Of a stretch of DNA of 64,000 nucleotides, positions 28,161 to 37,935 are shown piece by piece (the first letter of the stretch is position 1; the number at the start of each line of letters is the position of its first letter). The stretch is from Paraglaciecola arctica BSs20135. GTDB lineage: Bacteria > Pseudomonadota > Gammaproteobacteria > Enterobacterales > Alteromonadaceae. The stretch is from positions 1 through 64,000 of the forward strand of contig NZ_BAEO01000024.1 in the NCBI RefSeq assembly GCF_000314995.1, written 5' to 3'. The notes under the pieces are model-generated. The model was not told where the DNA came from, searched no databases, and saw nothing but the letters and a program-made list of their open reading frames with translations. A program made the translations under genes and the position numbers.

Positions 28161-29285
28161 ATGTCTGATGCAAACGAAAAAACAGAAGAACCCACAGCCA
28201 AAAAAACCGAGGACTCCCGTAAAAAAGGGCAGATTGCACGGTCTAAAGAATTGTCGACGGCCTTAGTGTTAATTGCTAGCGGTATTAGTTTTTTAGTTAT
28301 TGGCTCTCAGATTGCTAGCGCGGTATTTGAAGTGGCACAGCGTATGTTTACTTTGTCACGTGATGAAACTTATGATTTTACCCATATGTTTCAAGCTTGG
28401 GGATTCGCTTTAGATACTATTAGTATGCCGGTGTTACTATATATGATGATTGTGACTATCGCTGGAGTCTACGGCAATATTGCGTTAGGAGGGTATAATT
28501 TCACTTGGGATAGCACTAAGCCTAAAGCACAAAAAATAAGCCCAATTGCGGGCTTTAAACGTATGTTTGGTATGAACAGCGTAGTGGAATTATTAAAAGC
28601 CATAGCCAAGTTTGTGGTGGTGGCAATGATGGCCTATATAGCACTTATGATGTTTCAGGATGAGGCATTACATTTGGACTTAGAGTTATATCCTGGAAAC
28701 CTGTTTCATGCCATGGACTTAATTGCATGGGGCTTTTTAATTATGACTTTTGCACTGATACCTATTGCGGCTTTTGATGTGCCTTATCAGAGCTACAAAC
28801 ATAATAAAGAAATGAAAATGTCTATGCAGGAAGTCAAAGACGAGCGTAAAAATGCTGATGGCGACCCCCAAGTAAAAAGCAGAATTCGTAAGTTACAATA
28901 TCAAGCAGCCGCTAATCGTATGATGCAAGAAGTGCCCAATGCTGATGTGGTAGTGACTAACCCTACTCATTTTTCTGTGGCGTTAAAGTATGACCAGCTT
29001 GGTACTCGCGCACCAACTTTAGTGGCGAAAGGAGTCGATGAAATGGCCATGCATATTCGGACTATTGCCAATGCACATGAGGTACCTATTGTGGCGTCCC
29101 CCATGTTAGCTAGGGCTATTTATTATTCCACTGAAGCAGAACACGAAATTCCAGAAAAACTGTTTATGGCCGTAGCCCAAGTATTGGCTTATGTTTATCA
29201 ATTAAAAGCCTATAAAAAAGGTAAAGGTAAACGTCCTAAACCATTAAAAACTAACTTGCCTATCCCCCCAGAGCTAAGACGTTAA
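28161..29285 (+). CDS. flhB: FlhB, flagellar export substrate-switch protein
   Basis: A 374-residue export protein with four membrane segments and a cytoplasmic domain. The autocleavage motif NPTH is at residues 267-270. FliK controls its switch from rod/hook to filament substrates. The start follows GGGAGG. Last gene of the fliK operon, 122 bases before the next sigma-54 promoter. Confidence 0.96.
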   Translation: MSDANEKTEEPTAKKTEDSRKKGQIARSKELSTALVLIASGISFLVIGSQIASAVFEVAQRMFTLSRDETYDFTHMFQAWGFALDTISMPVLLYMMIVTIAGVYGNIALGGYNFTWDSTKPKAQKISPIAGFKRMFGMNSVVELLKAIAKFVVVAMMAYIALMMFQDEALHLDLELYPGNLFHAMDLIAWGFLIMTFALIPIAAFDVPYQSYKHNKEMKMSMQEVKDERKNADGDPQVKSRIRKLQYQAAANRMMQEVPNADVVVTNPTHFSVALKYDQLGTRAPTLVAKGVDEMAMHIRTIANAHEVPIVASPMLARAIYYSTEAEHEIPEKLFMAVAQVLAYVYQLKAYKKGKGKRPKPLKTNLPIPPELRR

Positions 29286-29407
29286 CCAAGTTAACCTGAT
29301 CTAAAATGGTTTAATACATTGTTTTTATTGGATTTATTTTAGTTGGCGGCGCGTCTTAACCTGAGTTTAGGTTCGTTAATACAAAAAATTCTGCTTTATC
29401 CAAAGAC

Positions 29408-29424
29408 TTGGCGCACTAGTTGCT
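29408..29424 (+). promoter_or_regulatory. Sigma-54 promoter for flhA and downstream genes
   Basis: TTGGCGCACTAGTTGCT carries -24 TTGGC and -12 TTGCT with 10 bases between GG and GC. It lies 50 bases before the flhA start. Confidence 0.8.
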
Positions 29425-29474
29425 TTTACTCCTTTTAAGGTTAACAAAATCAACAAAGCGTCAATATATCGTTT

Positions 29475-31574
29475 ATGCAATTAGCTTCCTATTTTAATCG
29501 ATTTGATAAAAACCATTTTAAGTCAGCGGCAACTGGTTTAGGCGCACCAATAGTCTTGTTAGCAATAATGGGTATGGTGATCCTGCCCATGCCTGCTTTT
29601 TTATTGGATATTCTATTCAGTTTCAATATCGCCTTGTCTTTAGTGGTTATCTTGGTGTCAGTATTTACTAAGAAACCCGTTGATTTTGGTATTTTCCCAT
29701 TAGTGTTACTTATTGCGACTGTATTACGACTTGCCTTAAATGTAGCGTCCACAAGGATAGTTTTACTTGAAGGCCACGAAGGGGGCGATGCAGCAGGTAA
29801 GGTGATACAAGCTTTTGGTGAAGTTGTTATTGGGGGTAACTATGCGGTAGGTATAGTGGTCTTTGCAATTTTACTGATTATTAACTTTAAAGTAGTTACC
29901 GCCGGCGCTGGGCGTATTTCAGAAGTCAGTGCACGTTTTACTTTGGATGCCATGCCCGGTAAACAAATGGCCATAGATGCAGACTTAAATGCAGGATTTA
30001 TTGATTCTGATGAGGCCCGTAAACGTCGTTTTGAAATCACCAGTGAAGCTGACTTCTATGGTTCTATGGACGGTGCATCCAAATTTGTAAAAGGTGATGC
30101 GGTAGCGGGTTTATTCATTATGTTGATTAACATAGTGGGGGGCTTGTTTATTGGCATGATCCAGCACGACTTGGCTTTTGGCGATGCCATTGAAATATAC
30201 ACCTTATTGACCATAGGTGATGGTTTAGTGGCACAAATTCCGTCGTTATTGCTGTCAGTTGCGACCGCCATTATTGTGACAAGAGAAAACGACTCACAAG
30301 AAATGGGCAAAGAATTAACTAGACAATTAGGTAATCAGCGAGCGCTTTATATTACCGCTGGTATCTTGTTTGTGATGGGTATTGTTCCCGGGATGCCTCA
30401 CGTTGCCTTTTTAGGTTTTAGTGCTGTGGTGGGTGGTTACGCTTATTACAGTAACTGGCGCCAACAGAAAATTGCCAATGAGCCAGAGATTGTTAAGTCT
30501 TTACCTGAAAAAAATCAACAACCTGCAGAAATAAAGGAGCTTGGTTGGGATGACGTTCAACATGTTGACACCATAGGTTTAGAAGTGGGTTATAGGTTGA
30601 TCCCATTGGTCGATAAAGCTCAAGGTGGTGAATTGCTTACACGTATTAAAGGTGTACGTAAAAAATTATCTCAAGAATTGGGTTTCTTGATCCCTCCGGT
30701 ACATATTCGCGACAATTTAGATTTAAGCCCGAATAACTACACTATTGCAATGTTAGGCGTCACAGTTGGTGAAGCTGAACTAAGTCACGATGATGAGTTG
30801 GCGATTAATCCCGGACAAGTATTTGGTAAATTAGAAGGTAAAGCAACTAAGGATCCTGCCTTTGGACTTGATGCCGTGTGGATCAGAGCCAATCAAAGAG
30901 AACATGCACAAACCCTTGGGTATACGGTAGTGGATGCCGCTACTGTTGTGGCTACACATTTAAGTCAATTGTTAACCAACAACGCGTATCAACTGTTAGG
31001 CCATGAAGAAGTACAGCAATTATTAGATTTGTTAGCCAAAAATAGTCCCAAATTAGTTGAAGGTTTAGTACCTGATATATTGCCCTTGAGTACTGTAGTT
31101 AAAGTCTTGCAAACCATGCTTTATGAAGGTGTGCCCATAAGAGATATGCGCACCATAGTACAGACCTTATGTGAGTTTGGTCCGAAAAGCCAAGATCCCG
31201 ACGTTTTGGTGTCAGCGGTGCGTATCGCACTTAAACGCTTAATTGTGCAAGAAATAAACGGAGGATTGGCGGAAATCCCTGTTATTACTTTGGCGCCAGA
31301 ATTGGAACAGATGTTGCACCAGTCTCTTCAAGCTGGTGGAGCAGATGGCGCAGGAATTGAACCTGGCTTAGCAGAACGTTTGCAAGGTTCGTTGAACGAT
31401 GCTGCGCAACAACAAGAATTAGCAGGTGAACCTGCAGTTTTATTGACCTCAGGTATGTTAAGGCCTGTATTGTCAAAATTCTTAAAACACTCAGTGAGTG
31501 GGTTACATGTATTGTCTTATCAGGAAATACCTGATGACAAACAAATTAAAATTGTCAGTGCCGTGGGTCAATAA
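29475..31574 (+). CDS. flhA: FlhA, flagellar export gate protein
   Basis: A 699-residue export platform protein with about eight N-terminal membrane segments (to ~residue 330) and a large C-terminal cytoplasmic ring domain that binds chaperone-substrate complexes. The conserved FHIPEP-type loop appears as RFTLDAMPGKQMAIDADLNA. The ATG lacks a strong ribosome site. Head of flhA-flhF-flhG-fliA-che. Confidence 0.96.
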   Translation: MQLASYFNRFDKNHFKSAATGLGAPIVLLAIMGMVILPMPAFLLDILFSFNIALSLVVILVSVFTKKPVDFGIFPLVLLIATVLRLALNVASTRIVLLEGHEGGDAAGKVIQAFGEVVIGGNYAVGIVVFAILLIINFKVVTAGAGRISEVSARFTLDAMPGKQMAIDADLNAGFIDSDEARKRRFEITSEADFYGSMDGASKFVKGDAVAGLFIMLINIVGGLFIGMIQHDLAFGDAIEIYTLLTIGDGLVAQIPSLLLSVATAIIVTRENDSQEMGKELTRQLGNQRALYITAGILFVMGIVPGMPHVAFLGFSAVVGGYAYYSNWRQQKIANEPEIVKSLPEKNQQPAEIKELGWDDVQHVDTIGLEVGYRLIPLVDKAQGGELLTRIKGVRKKLSQELGFLIPPVHIRDNLDLSPNNYTIAMLGVTVGEAELSHDDELAINPGQVFGKLEGKATKDPAFGLDAVWIRANQREHAQTLGYTVVDAATVVATHLSQLLTNNAYQLLGHEEVQQLLDLLAKNSPKLVEGLVPDILPLSTVVKVLQTMLYEGVPIRDMRTIVQTLCEFGPKSQDPDVLVSAVRIALKRLIVQEINGGLAEIPVITLAPELEQMLHQSLQAGGADGAGIEPGLAERLQGSLNDAAQQQELAGEPAVLLTSGMLRPVLSKFLKHSVSGLHVLSYQEIPDDKQIKIVSAVGQ

Positions 31575-31619
31575 TCTGACGGGATGAGCAAGCGTAGTGT
31601 TGGTATTTAAGGGGTATAT

Positions 31620-32927
31620 ATGAAAATCAGACGTTTTTATGGCAAAGATATGCGAGAAGCACTCAAACAAGTTAAAGACGAGTTGGGTGGTGAAGCGGTT
31701 ATTATGTCCAATAAAAAACATGCTGACGGTATCGAGATAGTGGCTGCCTACGACAAAGAGCCTGATGCACAGCTAATGCCTAATAAATCTGAGCCCACAA
31801 GCAAAGCTAGTCAAACTAGAAAAACACCGACTTTAAGTGAGATTATTGGTGATTCTGGACCTGATAGTTTAAAAGCATTGTTGGAAAAACAGTCTCAGTC
31901 TGCCTCTCCCACACAAATTAAAGACCTAAAGCAGGTACCCGAAAAACAGCAGCAAGTGTATTCAAGTAATGCGGTTGCTGCTCAGCAAAATAACCAGCAA
32001 CAAGATGCACTCAAAGAAATGCGTCAAGAGTTATCGTCTTTGCGACACATTTTGCAATTCCAAGTATCTGGCTTGATTGAACAAGAAAAGAATCGCAAAC
32101 ATCCACTGCATGGATATTTGTTGCAAAGGTTACAACAAATGGGGATCTCGGATGCCTTAGCTGAAGAAGTGGTGTCTTACGCGCCTGAAGAGGCCGATGA
32201 AAGACAATCTTGGTTGTTTCTTCTTAAACTTTTGGCTAATAGATTACAAACCAAACCTGATGATATCCTGTCCCAACCCGGAGTGGTGGCATTAATGGGA
32301 CCTACTGGTACAGGTAAAACCACTACTATCGCTAAACTCGCTGCTCAAGCTGCACATAAATATGGCGTTGAGCAAGTGGCTATTATTACTTTGGATAATT
32401 ATCGAATAGGTGCATACGAACAAATTGCTACCTATGGAAAAATTATTGGCTGCAGTGTTAAGCAAGCTCAAAATTCAAACGAACTATCAGATTTACTTTA
32501 TCAGTTTAGAAATAAGCGTTTGGTATTAGTCGATACCGCTGGTTTTAGTCAGAAAGATGCTAGACTAATCAAACAGTTAGAAACAATGAAACAGAACTCT
32601 TGTGCTAATATCAGAAATTATTTAGTGATGCAGGCTAACTGTCAGTATCGAGTCATGCAACAAACAGTAAATGAGTATCGACAGATTTCTTTACAAGGGT
32701 GTATATTGACTAAATTAGATGAGTGTTACAGTTTAGGAGAGGTAATCAGTGTGGCAATTGAGAACAAATTAAAAATTTGTTATTTGGCTGACGGGCAACG
32801 GGTACCTGAAGATTTACAATCTGCAAGCACTAAATTTTTAATTACTAGTGCTGCGAAGCTTTATAAAAAATACGGTTTAATTCATACTAGCGCTAATCAC
32901 GTTAATAACGCAGTAGTAGCAGTATGA
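31620..32927 (+). CDS. flhF: FlhF, SRP-type GTPase that places the polar flagellum
   Basis: A 435-residue protein. A basic N-terminus and a Q-rich linker are followed by an SRP-family GTPase domain with the P loop GPTGTGKT at 227-234, DTAGFSQKD, and a TKLDE guanine-specificity motif. It recruits early flagellar parts to the pole and works with FlhG. The end overlaps flhG by four bases (ATGA). Confidence 0.96.
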   Translation: MKIRRFYGKDMREALKQVKDELGGEAVIMSNKKHADGIEIVAAYDKEPDAQLMPNKSEPTSKASQTRKTPTLSEIIGDSGPDSLKALLEKQSQSASPTQIKDLKQVPEKQQQVYSSNAVAAQQNNQQQDALKEMRQELSSLRHILQFQVSGLIEQEKNRKHPLHGYLLQRLQQMGISDALAEEVVSYAPEEADERQSWLFLLKLLANRLQTKPDDILSQPGVVALMGPTGTGKTTTIAKLAAQAAHKYGVEQVAIITLDNYRIGAYEQIATYGKIIGCSVKQAQNSNELSDLLYQFRNKRLVLVDTAGFSQKDARLIKQLETMKQNSCANIRNYLVMQANCQYRVMQQTVNEYRQISLQGCILTKLDECYSLGEVISVAIENKLKICYLADGQRVPEDLQSASTKFLITSAAKLYKKYGLIHTSANHVNNAVVAV

Positions 32928-33790
32928 TTGAGGACCAAGCGAGTAGCTTAAGAAGAATGAATCAATCTAGATTAATAAAAGTAATAGCCGTGACAGGTGG
33001 AAAGGGTGGAGTGGGGAAAACAAATGTTACCCTCAATACTGCTATATCACTTGCGCAACAAGGCAAAAGAGTCATGGTGTTAGATGCCGATTTAGGCTTA
33101 GCTAACGTTGATGTGCTTTTAGGTCTTAGGGTAGAAAAAAATCTGTCTCATGTATTATCGGGCGAATGTACTCTAGATGAGGTGTTAGTTGAAGGTCCCT
33201 ACGGGATTAAAATTGCTCCAGCTACCTCTGGTAGCCAATCGATGACAGAGCTTACGCCCACAGAACACGCAGGTCTTATTCGGGCGTTTAGTGAATTACA
33301 ATCAAAAATTGATGTGCTAATTGTTGACACTGCGGCTGGTATATCAGACATGGTATTAAGTTTTTCCAAGGCATCACAGGACATTATGATGGTTGTCTGT
33401 GACGAACCAACATCCCTAACCGATGCTTATGCTCTGATAAAAATTCTGAATAAAGAACATGGCATATTTCGTTTTAAAATTGTTGCCAATATGGTGCGCA
33501 GTATGCGTGAAGGTGACGAATTGTTTTCCAAATTAACTAAAGTGACCAATAGATTTTTAGATGTGGCACTAGAACTTGTAGCCGTTATTCCGTTTGATGA
33601 AAATGTTCGCAAGTCGGTCAGAAAACAAAAAGCAGTAGTGGAAGCATTTCCTACTTCACCTGCAGCTATGGCTATTCGAAAGCTCGCCAAAAAAGCTATG
33701 GAGTGGCCCATTCCGAATCAACCAGGTGGTCATCTAGAATTTTTCCTAGAACAATTGGTCACCAAAAAAACAGTGGGTGACGACAGGTGA
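32924..33790 (+). CDS. flhG: FlhG/FleN, flagellar number regulator
   Basis: A 288-residue MinD/ParA-family ATPase with a deviant Walker A KGGVGKTN near 27-34 and Walker B VLIVDTAAG. It limits flagellar number by stimulating FlhF and, in relatives, by restraining FlrA/FleQ. The stop overlaps the fliA GTG start by four bases. Confidence 0.95.
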   Translation: MIEDQASSLRRMNQSRLIKVIAVTGGKGGVGKTNVTLNTAISLAQQGKRVMVLDADLGLANVDVLLGLRVEKNLSHVLSGECTLDEVLVEGPYGIKIAPATSGSQSMTELTPTEHAGLIRAFSELQSKIDVLIVDTAAGISDMVLSFSKASQDIMMVVCDEPTSLTDAYALIKILNKEHGIFRFKIVANMVRSMREGDELFSKLTKVTNRFLDVALELVAVIPFDENVRKSVRKQKAVVEAFPTSPAAMAIRKLAKKAMEWPIPNQPGGHLEFFLEQLVTKKTVGDDR

Positions 33791-34518
33791 GTAGTAAAGC
33801 TGCTGCTTATCAACAACTGGCCGATAAGAATGAGCTGGTTGAAAGACACGCGTCTTTAGTTAAGCGTATTGCTCATCATTTAATCGCGCGTTTGCCAGCT
33901 AGTGTGTTAGTTGATGATTTGATTCAAGCAGGTATGATAGGCTTATTAGAAGCCTCACGAAATTTTGATGGTAGTAAAGGCGCCAGTTTTGAAACTTTCG
34001 CAGGGATCCGTATTAGAGGATCCATGTTAGATGAAATACGTAAAGGTGATTGGACTCCTCGTTCTGTGCATAAAAATGGCAGGGCTATTACCGAAGCTAT
34101 TAATCAAGTTGAAAGAGAAACTGGTCGTGACGCCCGCGATTTAGATGTGGCAGAAAAATTACAAGTCAGTATCGAAAGTTACCACCAAATGTTGAATGAA
34201 GTGAATGCTGGAAAAATTATCGGCATGGAAGACTTAGGTGTAACGGAAGATGTGATCAGTACACAACAAACAAAAGGTTCAGACACACCCTTTGAAGATT
34301 TTCTTCAAGGTTCGTTTCAAAAGGCTCTGGCGCATGCCATTACAACGTTACCAGAGCGTGAGGCAATAGTATTGTCTCTATATTATGACGAAGAGCTGAA
34401 TTTAAGAGAGATTGGTGAAGTACTGGATGTTAGTGAGTCCAGAGTGAGTCAAATACATAGCCAAGCCATGCTGAAACTAAAGTCACGCATGCAATATTGG
34501 CGTTCAAACGACAAGTAA
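33787..34518 (+). CDS. fliA: FliA, flagellar sigma-28 factor
   Basis: A 243-residue sigma factor with region 2 (LVDDLIQAGMIGLLEASRNFD), region 3 and region 4 helix-turn-helix (NLREIGEVLDVSESRVSQIHSQAM). GTG start inside the flhG stop. It should drive late flagellar and chemotaxis genes. No flgM is visible in the window. Confidence 0.96.
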   Translation: MSSKAAAYQQLADKNELVERHASLVKRIAHHLIARLPASVLVDDLIQAGMIGLLEASRNFDGSKGASFETFAGIRIRGSMLDEIRKGDWTPRSVHKNGRAITEAINQVERETGRDARDLDVAEKLQVSIESYHQMLNEVNAGKIIGMEDLGVTEDVISTQQTKGSDTPFEDFLQGSFQKALAHAITTLPEREAIVLSLYYDEELNLREIGEVLDVSESRVSQIHSQAMLKLKSRMQYWRSNDK

Positions 34519-34574
34519 TTATCGTAATAAAGTTGGGTTTAACCTGAGCGTTAAAACTCTCACTGGAGGTGGTT

Positions 34575-34958
34575 TTGGATAAGAATATGAAGATCCTTGT
34601 TGTTGATGATTTTTCAACAATGCGAAGGATTATCAAGAACTTACTTAAAGATCTTGGCTTTGCAAATATACAGGAAGCAGATGATGGTAGTACTGCATTA
34701 CCTATGTTGCAACAAGGTGATTTTGATTTTGTAGTAACTGACTGGAATATGCCAGGTATGCAAGGTATTGATTTGCTTAGAGCTATACGCGCAGACGCCA
34801 ATTTAAAACATATTCCTGTTTTGATGGTGACTGCAGAAGCGAAAAAGGAACAAATTGTTGCTGCAGCACAAGCTGGGGTAAACGGTTATGTTATTAAACC
34901 TTTTACTGCTGCAACATTAAAAGAGAAATTAGCAAAAATCTTTGAACGACTTGGTTAA
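34575..34958 (+). CDS. cheY: CheY, chemotaxis response regulator
   Basis: A 127-residue single receiver domain with Asp56 in VVTDWNMPG and the conserved KPF lysine near the end. The TTG at 34575 is chosen because GGAGG ends 5 bases before it and the product begins [12 protein letters not shown], like Vibrio CheY. Phosphorylated by CheA, it binds FliM to reverse or switch the motor. Confidence 0.93.
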   Translation: MDKNMKILVVDDFSTMRRIIKNLLKDLGFANIQEADDGSTALPMLQQGDFDFVVTDWNMPGMQGIDLLRAIRADANLKHIPVLMVTAEAKKEQIVAAAQAGVNGYVIKPFTAATLKEKLAKIFERLG

Positions 34959-34991
34959 ATTCAGGCTAAGCTAATTGCGAGAAAAGACTGT

Positions 34992-35756
34992 ATGACGACC
35001 ATGAACACTGCGCCAATTTCTCTTGAAGACGCAAAAAAACTAGTGACGTTGATCGAAAGTGGAGATAACCAGGGAGCTCAAGAGTTATTTGACGCTGCTG
35101 GCGCTCGAAGTTCATTAGAGTTATTTGCTGAAGTCGGTAAATTGACGCGTCAACTCCATGATTCATTAAATAACTTTCAACTAGATCCTCGCATCATTAA
35201 TATGGCGAACGAAGATATTCCAGATGCACAAACTAGACTAACTTACGTCATAGAAGCAACTGAAGAAGCAGCAAATAAAACCATGGATTTGGTGGATTCT
35301 TGTATGCCTATTGCAGAGAACTTGCATGATGGGATAGTTAAGATCATGCCAGAATGGAATAAATTGCTTGCGCGAGAGTTGCTAGTGGGCGAATTTAATG
35401 TGCTTGCTAAAAAAATGGATGGTTTTCTGAAAAATGGTAGTGAAGATTCTGCTAAGTTAACTGGCCTGTTGACAGAAGTATTGATGGCTCAAGGTTATCA
35501 AGATTTGACTGGTCAAATTATTAGACGAGTTATCGAGTTAGTTAAAGAAGTTGAAGACAATTTAGTCTACATGCTCACTATGTTTGGCGGCGTTGAACCT
35601 AAAGATGGTGCCGAGGTTGTTGAAAAACCTAACAAATCTGAGAATGAAGCCGATAAGATAAAGGCTGAAGGTCCAATATTGGATGCCGACAGCAGAGAAG
35701 ACGTGGCGTCAGATCAAGATGACGTTGATGATTTGCTTTCGAGTCTGGGATTTTAA
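34992..35756 (+). CDS. cheZ: CheZ, CheY-phosphate phosphatase
   Basis: A 254-residue helical-bundle phosphatase. The catalytic stretch near 175 (MAQGYQDLTGQIIRRVI) has the Asp and Gln of CheZ, and the C-terminus QDDVDDLLSSLGF is the CheY-binding peptide. Between them is an acidic linker. It lies 33 bases after cheY. Confidence 0.95.
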   Translation: MTTMNTAPISLEDAKKLVTLIESGDNQGAQELFDAAGARSSLELFAEVGKLTRQLHDSLNNFQLDPRIINMANEDIPDAQTRLTYVIEATEEAANKTMDLVDSCMPIAENLHDGIVKIMPEWNKLLARELLVGEFNVLAKKMDGFLKNGSEDSAKLTGLLTEVLMAQGYQDLTGQIIRRVIELVKEVEDNLVYMLTMFGGVEPKDGAEVVEKPNKSENEADKIKAEGPILDADSREDVASDQDDVDDLLSSLGF

Positions 35757-35768
35757 GGGGGCTTTAAT

Positions 35769-37868
35769 ATGGCTTTTGATGTTGACGAGGAAATATTAGC
35801 CGACTTTCTGGTTGAAGCCGGAGAGATCTTAGAGTTATTACAAGAACAACTCGTTGAGTTAGAAAATAATCCTCAAGATTCGAATCTACTAAATGCTATT
35901 TTTAGGGGATATCATACCGTCAAAGGTGGGGCTGGGTTTTTATCACTGACTGAGTTAGTAGATATATGCCATGGCGCAGAAAACGTTTTTGATGTTATGC
36001 GTAATGGTCAACGAGCGCTTACGCCTGAACTGATGGATGTTATATTACAAGCCACAGATGAAGTCGTGCAAATGTTTGATCTTGTCAAGGCCGGAGCTCC
36101 TCTGGTCGCAGCTGATAAGAGCCTGATCGATACACTTACCAGACTCAGTAAACCAGAATCAGCCGAAGAAGCCGCGCCTAAAAGTGAGCCTGAATCTGCA
36201 GTTAATAAAGCCACAGCTAATGATGAAGTAGCAACCGCCTCCGGTGATTTTAGTGAAGATGAATTTGAGGCATTGCTTGATGAGTTGCATGGCAGCGGGG
36301 CTCCAGTCTCTAAGGAACCTTCTGCGGTAGAAGAAACAACTGCAAATGATCAAGATATTAGTGATGATGAATTCGAGGCGCTACTCGATCAATTGCACGG
36401 TAAAGGTCAATTTAAAGGTGAAGAAAAAACTGCTAGTGAGCCGGTAACAGAGACCCCAAAAACACCTGAGAAAAGTGTTTCTCCTGATGACATTTCTGAT
36501 GATGAGTTTGAAGCTCTTTTAGATCAACTTCATGGCAAAGGTAAAGGTCCAGTAGAGCAAGAGCCTGAAAAACCAACTGCTGTAAGCGAAACTAAACCTG
36601 CGGAAGTAAAACAAGCTGCCGCACCAGTTGAGAAAGAAGAACAAACTAAAGCTGTCATAGCTAAAACAGAGGAGAAAAAATCTGCGCCTCCTCCTCAGGC
36701 AGAGACAACCGTAAGGGTCGACACTAAGCGTCTAGATCAGATTATGAATATGGTCGGCGAATTAGTTTTAGTGAGAAACCGTCTACTCAGTCTTAGTACT
36801 AATGTTAATGATGAAAGTATGGCTAAGGCCATAGCCAATCTAGATGTGGTAACGGGTGACTTACAAGGCGCGGTGATGAAAACGCGTATGCAACCCATCA
36901 AGAAAGTATTTGGTCGTTTTCCTCGAGTTGTACGTGACCTTGCTAGAACATTAAAAAAAGAAATAACACTTGTACTTGAAGGCGAGGAGACTGACTTAGA
37001 TAAAAATTTGGTTGAAGCCTTAGCCGATCCTTTAGTGCATTTAGTCCGAAATTCAGTTGATCATGGTATTGAAATGCCAGAAGAAAGGAAGGCTGCAGGC
37101 AAACCCACTATGGGTACTGTTAAGTTGTCCGCATCTCAAGAAGGTGATCATATTCTACTGAGTATTATCGATGATGGTAAGGGCATGGATCCAGATAAAC
37201 TTAAGGAAATTGCGGTTTCCCGAGGGGTAATGGATGCTGATACAGCAGCAAGAATGACCGATGTTGAAGCTTTTAATTTGATTTTTGCCCCAGGATTTTC
37301 AACTAAAACTGAAATATCTGAAGTATCAGGCCGTGGTGTCGGTATGGATGTGGTAAAAACCAAAATCAATCAATTGAATGGTACCGTCAATATTGATTCC
37401 AAGATGGGCGTGGGCACTACACTTGAAATAAAAGTGCCTTTGACCTTGGCAATATTACCAACGCTGATGATAGTCATAGGTAAACAAACCTTTGCTCTAC
37501 CGCTAGGTTCTGTGAATGAAATCATCAACCTTGATATGAAAAAAACCAATACTGTTGATGGTCAGTTAACCATGATCGTCCGTTCTAAAGCTATACCATT
37601 ATTTTATTTGGGTGAATGGTTAGCAAGAGGGGAAGTTAATATTGATAAAACCACAGGACATGTTGTTGTGGTACAAATTGGTACTCAGCAGCTTGGCTTT
37701 GTAGTCGACGCACTGATTGGCCAAGAAGAAGTCGTTATTAAACCTTTGGATGAGTTGCTTCAAGGTACGCCTGGCATGGCGGGAGCAACCATAACAAGTG
37801 ATGGTGGGATTGCGTTGATATTAGATGTACCCGGATTACTGAAAAGGTATGCGGCCAAAAAAACATAG
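35769..37868 (+). CDS. cheA: CheA, chemotaxis histidine kinase with a repeat-bearing linker
   Basis: A 699-residue kinase. P1 (1-130) has the phosphoacceptor His49 in YHTVKGGAGF. P3 dimerisation starts near 315 (VDTKRLDQIMNMVGELV), P4 ATP-binding has NSVDHGIE and DDGKGMD, and P5 is the CheW-like C-terminus. I see no P2 CheY-binding domain. Residues 131-312 are instead an acidic, low-complexity linker with three copies of a 16-residue motif. The repeats may dock CheY, or form the LID-type region that in Vibrio CheA contacts ParP/ParC. Confidence 0.95.
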   Translation: MAFDVDEEILADFLVEAGEILELLQEQLVELENNPQDSNLLNAIFRGYHTVKGGAGFLSLTELVDICHGAENVFDVMRNGQRALTPELMDVILQATDEVVQMFDLVKAGAPLVAADKSLIDTLTRLSKPESAEEAAPKSEPESAVNKATANDEVATASGDFSEDEFEALLDELHGSGAPVSKEPSAVEETTANDQDISDDEFEALLDQLHGKGQFKGEEKTASEPVTETPKTPEKSVSPDDISDDEFEALLDQLHGKGKGPVEQEPEKPTAVSETKPAEVKQAAAPVEKEEQTKAVIAKTEEKKSAPPPQAETTVRVDTKRLDQIMNMVGELVLVRNRLLSLSTNVNDESMAKAIANLDVVTGDLQGAVMKTRMQPIKKVFGRFPRVVRDLARTLKKEITLVLEGEETDLDKNLVEALADPLVHLVRNSVDHGIEMPEERKAAGKPTMGTVKLSASQEGDHILLSIIDDGKGMDPDKLKEIAVSRGVMDADTAARMTDVEAFNLIFAPGFSTKTEISEVSGRGVGMDVVKTKINQLNGTVNIDSKMGVGTTLEIKVPLTLAILPTLMIVIGKQTFALPLGSVNEIINLDMKKTNTVDGQLTMIVRSKAIPLFYLGEWLARGEVNIDKTTGHVVVVQIGTQQLGFVVDALIGQEEVVIKPLDELLQGTPGMAGATITSDGGIALILDVPGLLKRYAAKKT
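36249..36539 (+). repeat. Three copies of a DDEFEALLDQLHG motif in the CheA linker
   Basis: CheA residues 161-176, 197-212 and 242-257 read FSEDEFEALLDELHGS, ISDDEFEALLDQLHGK and ISDDEFEALLDQLHGK. Spacers are acidic or Pro/Glu-rich. The motif resembles the FliM N-terminal peptide SQDEIDALLHGV and CheZ C-terminal QDDVDDLLSSLGF in this window. Confidence 0.9.
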
Positions 37869-37935
37869 GTATTTATGCTCTTAAATAAGCCTAACGTGAA
37901 ATTGATAATTATAGATACGGGTAAGATAGGCGAAG

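Noticed and set aside
34528-34555. TAAAGTT then GCGTTAAA before cheY as a sigma-28 promoter
   Set aside because: The -35 is good but the -10 matches only half of GCCGATAA and the spacing is one base long; the genes can be read from the flhA promoter.
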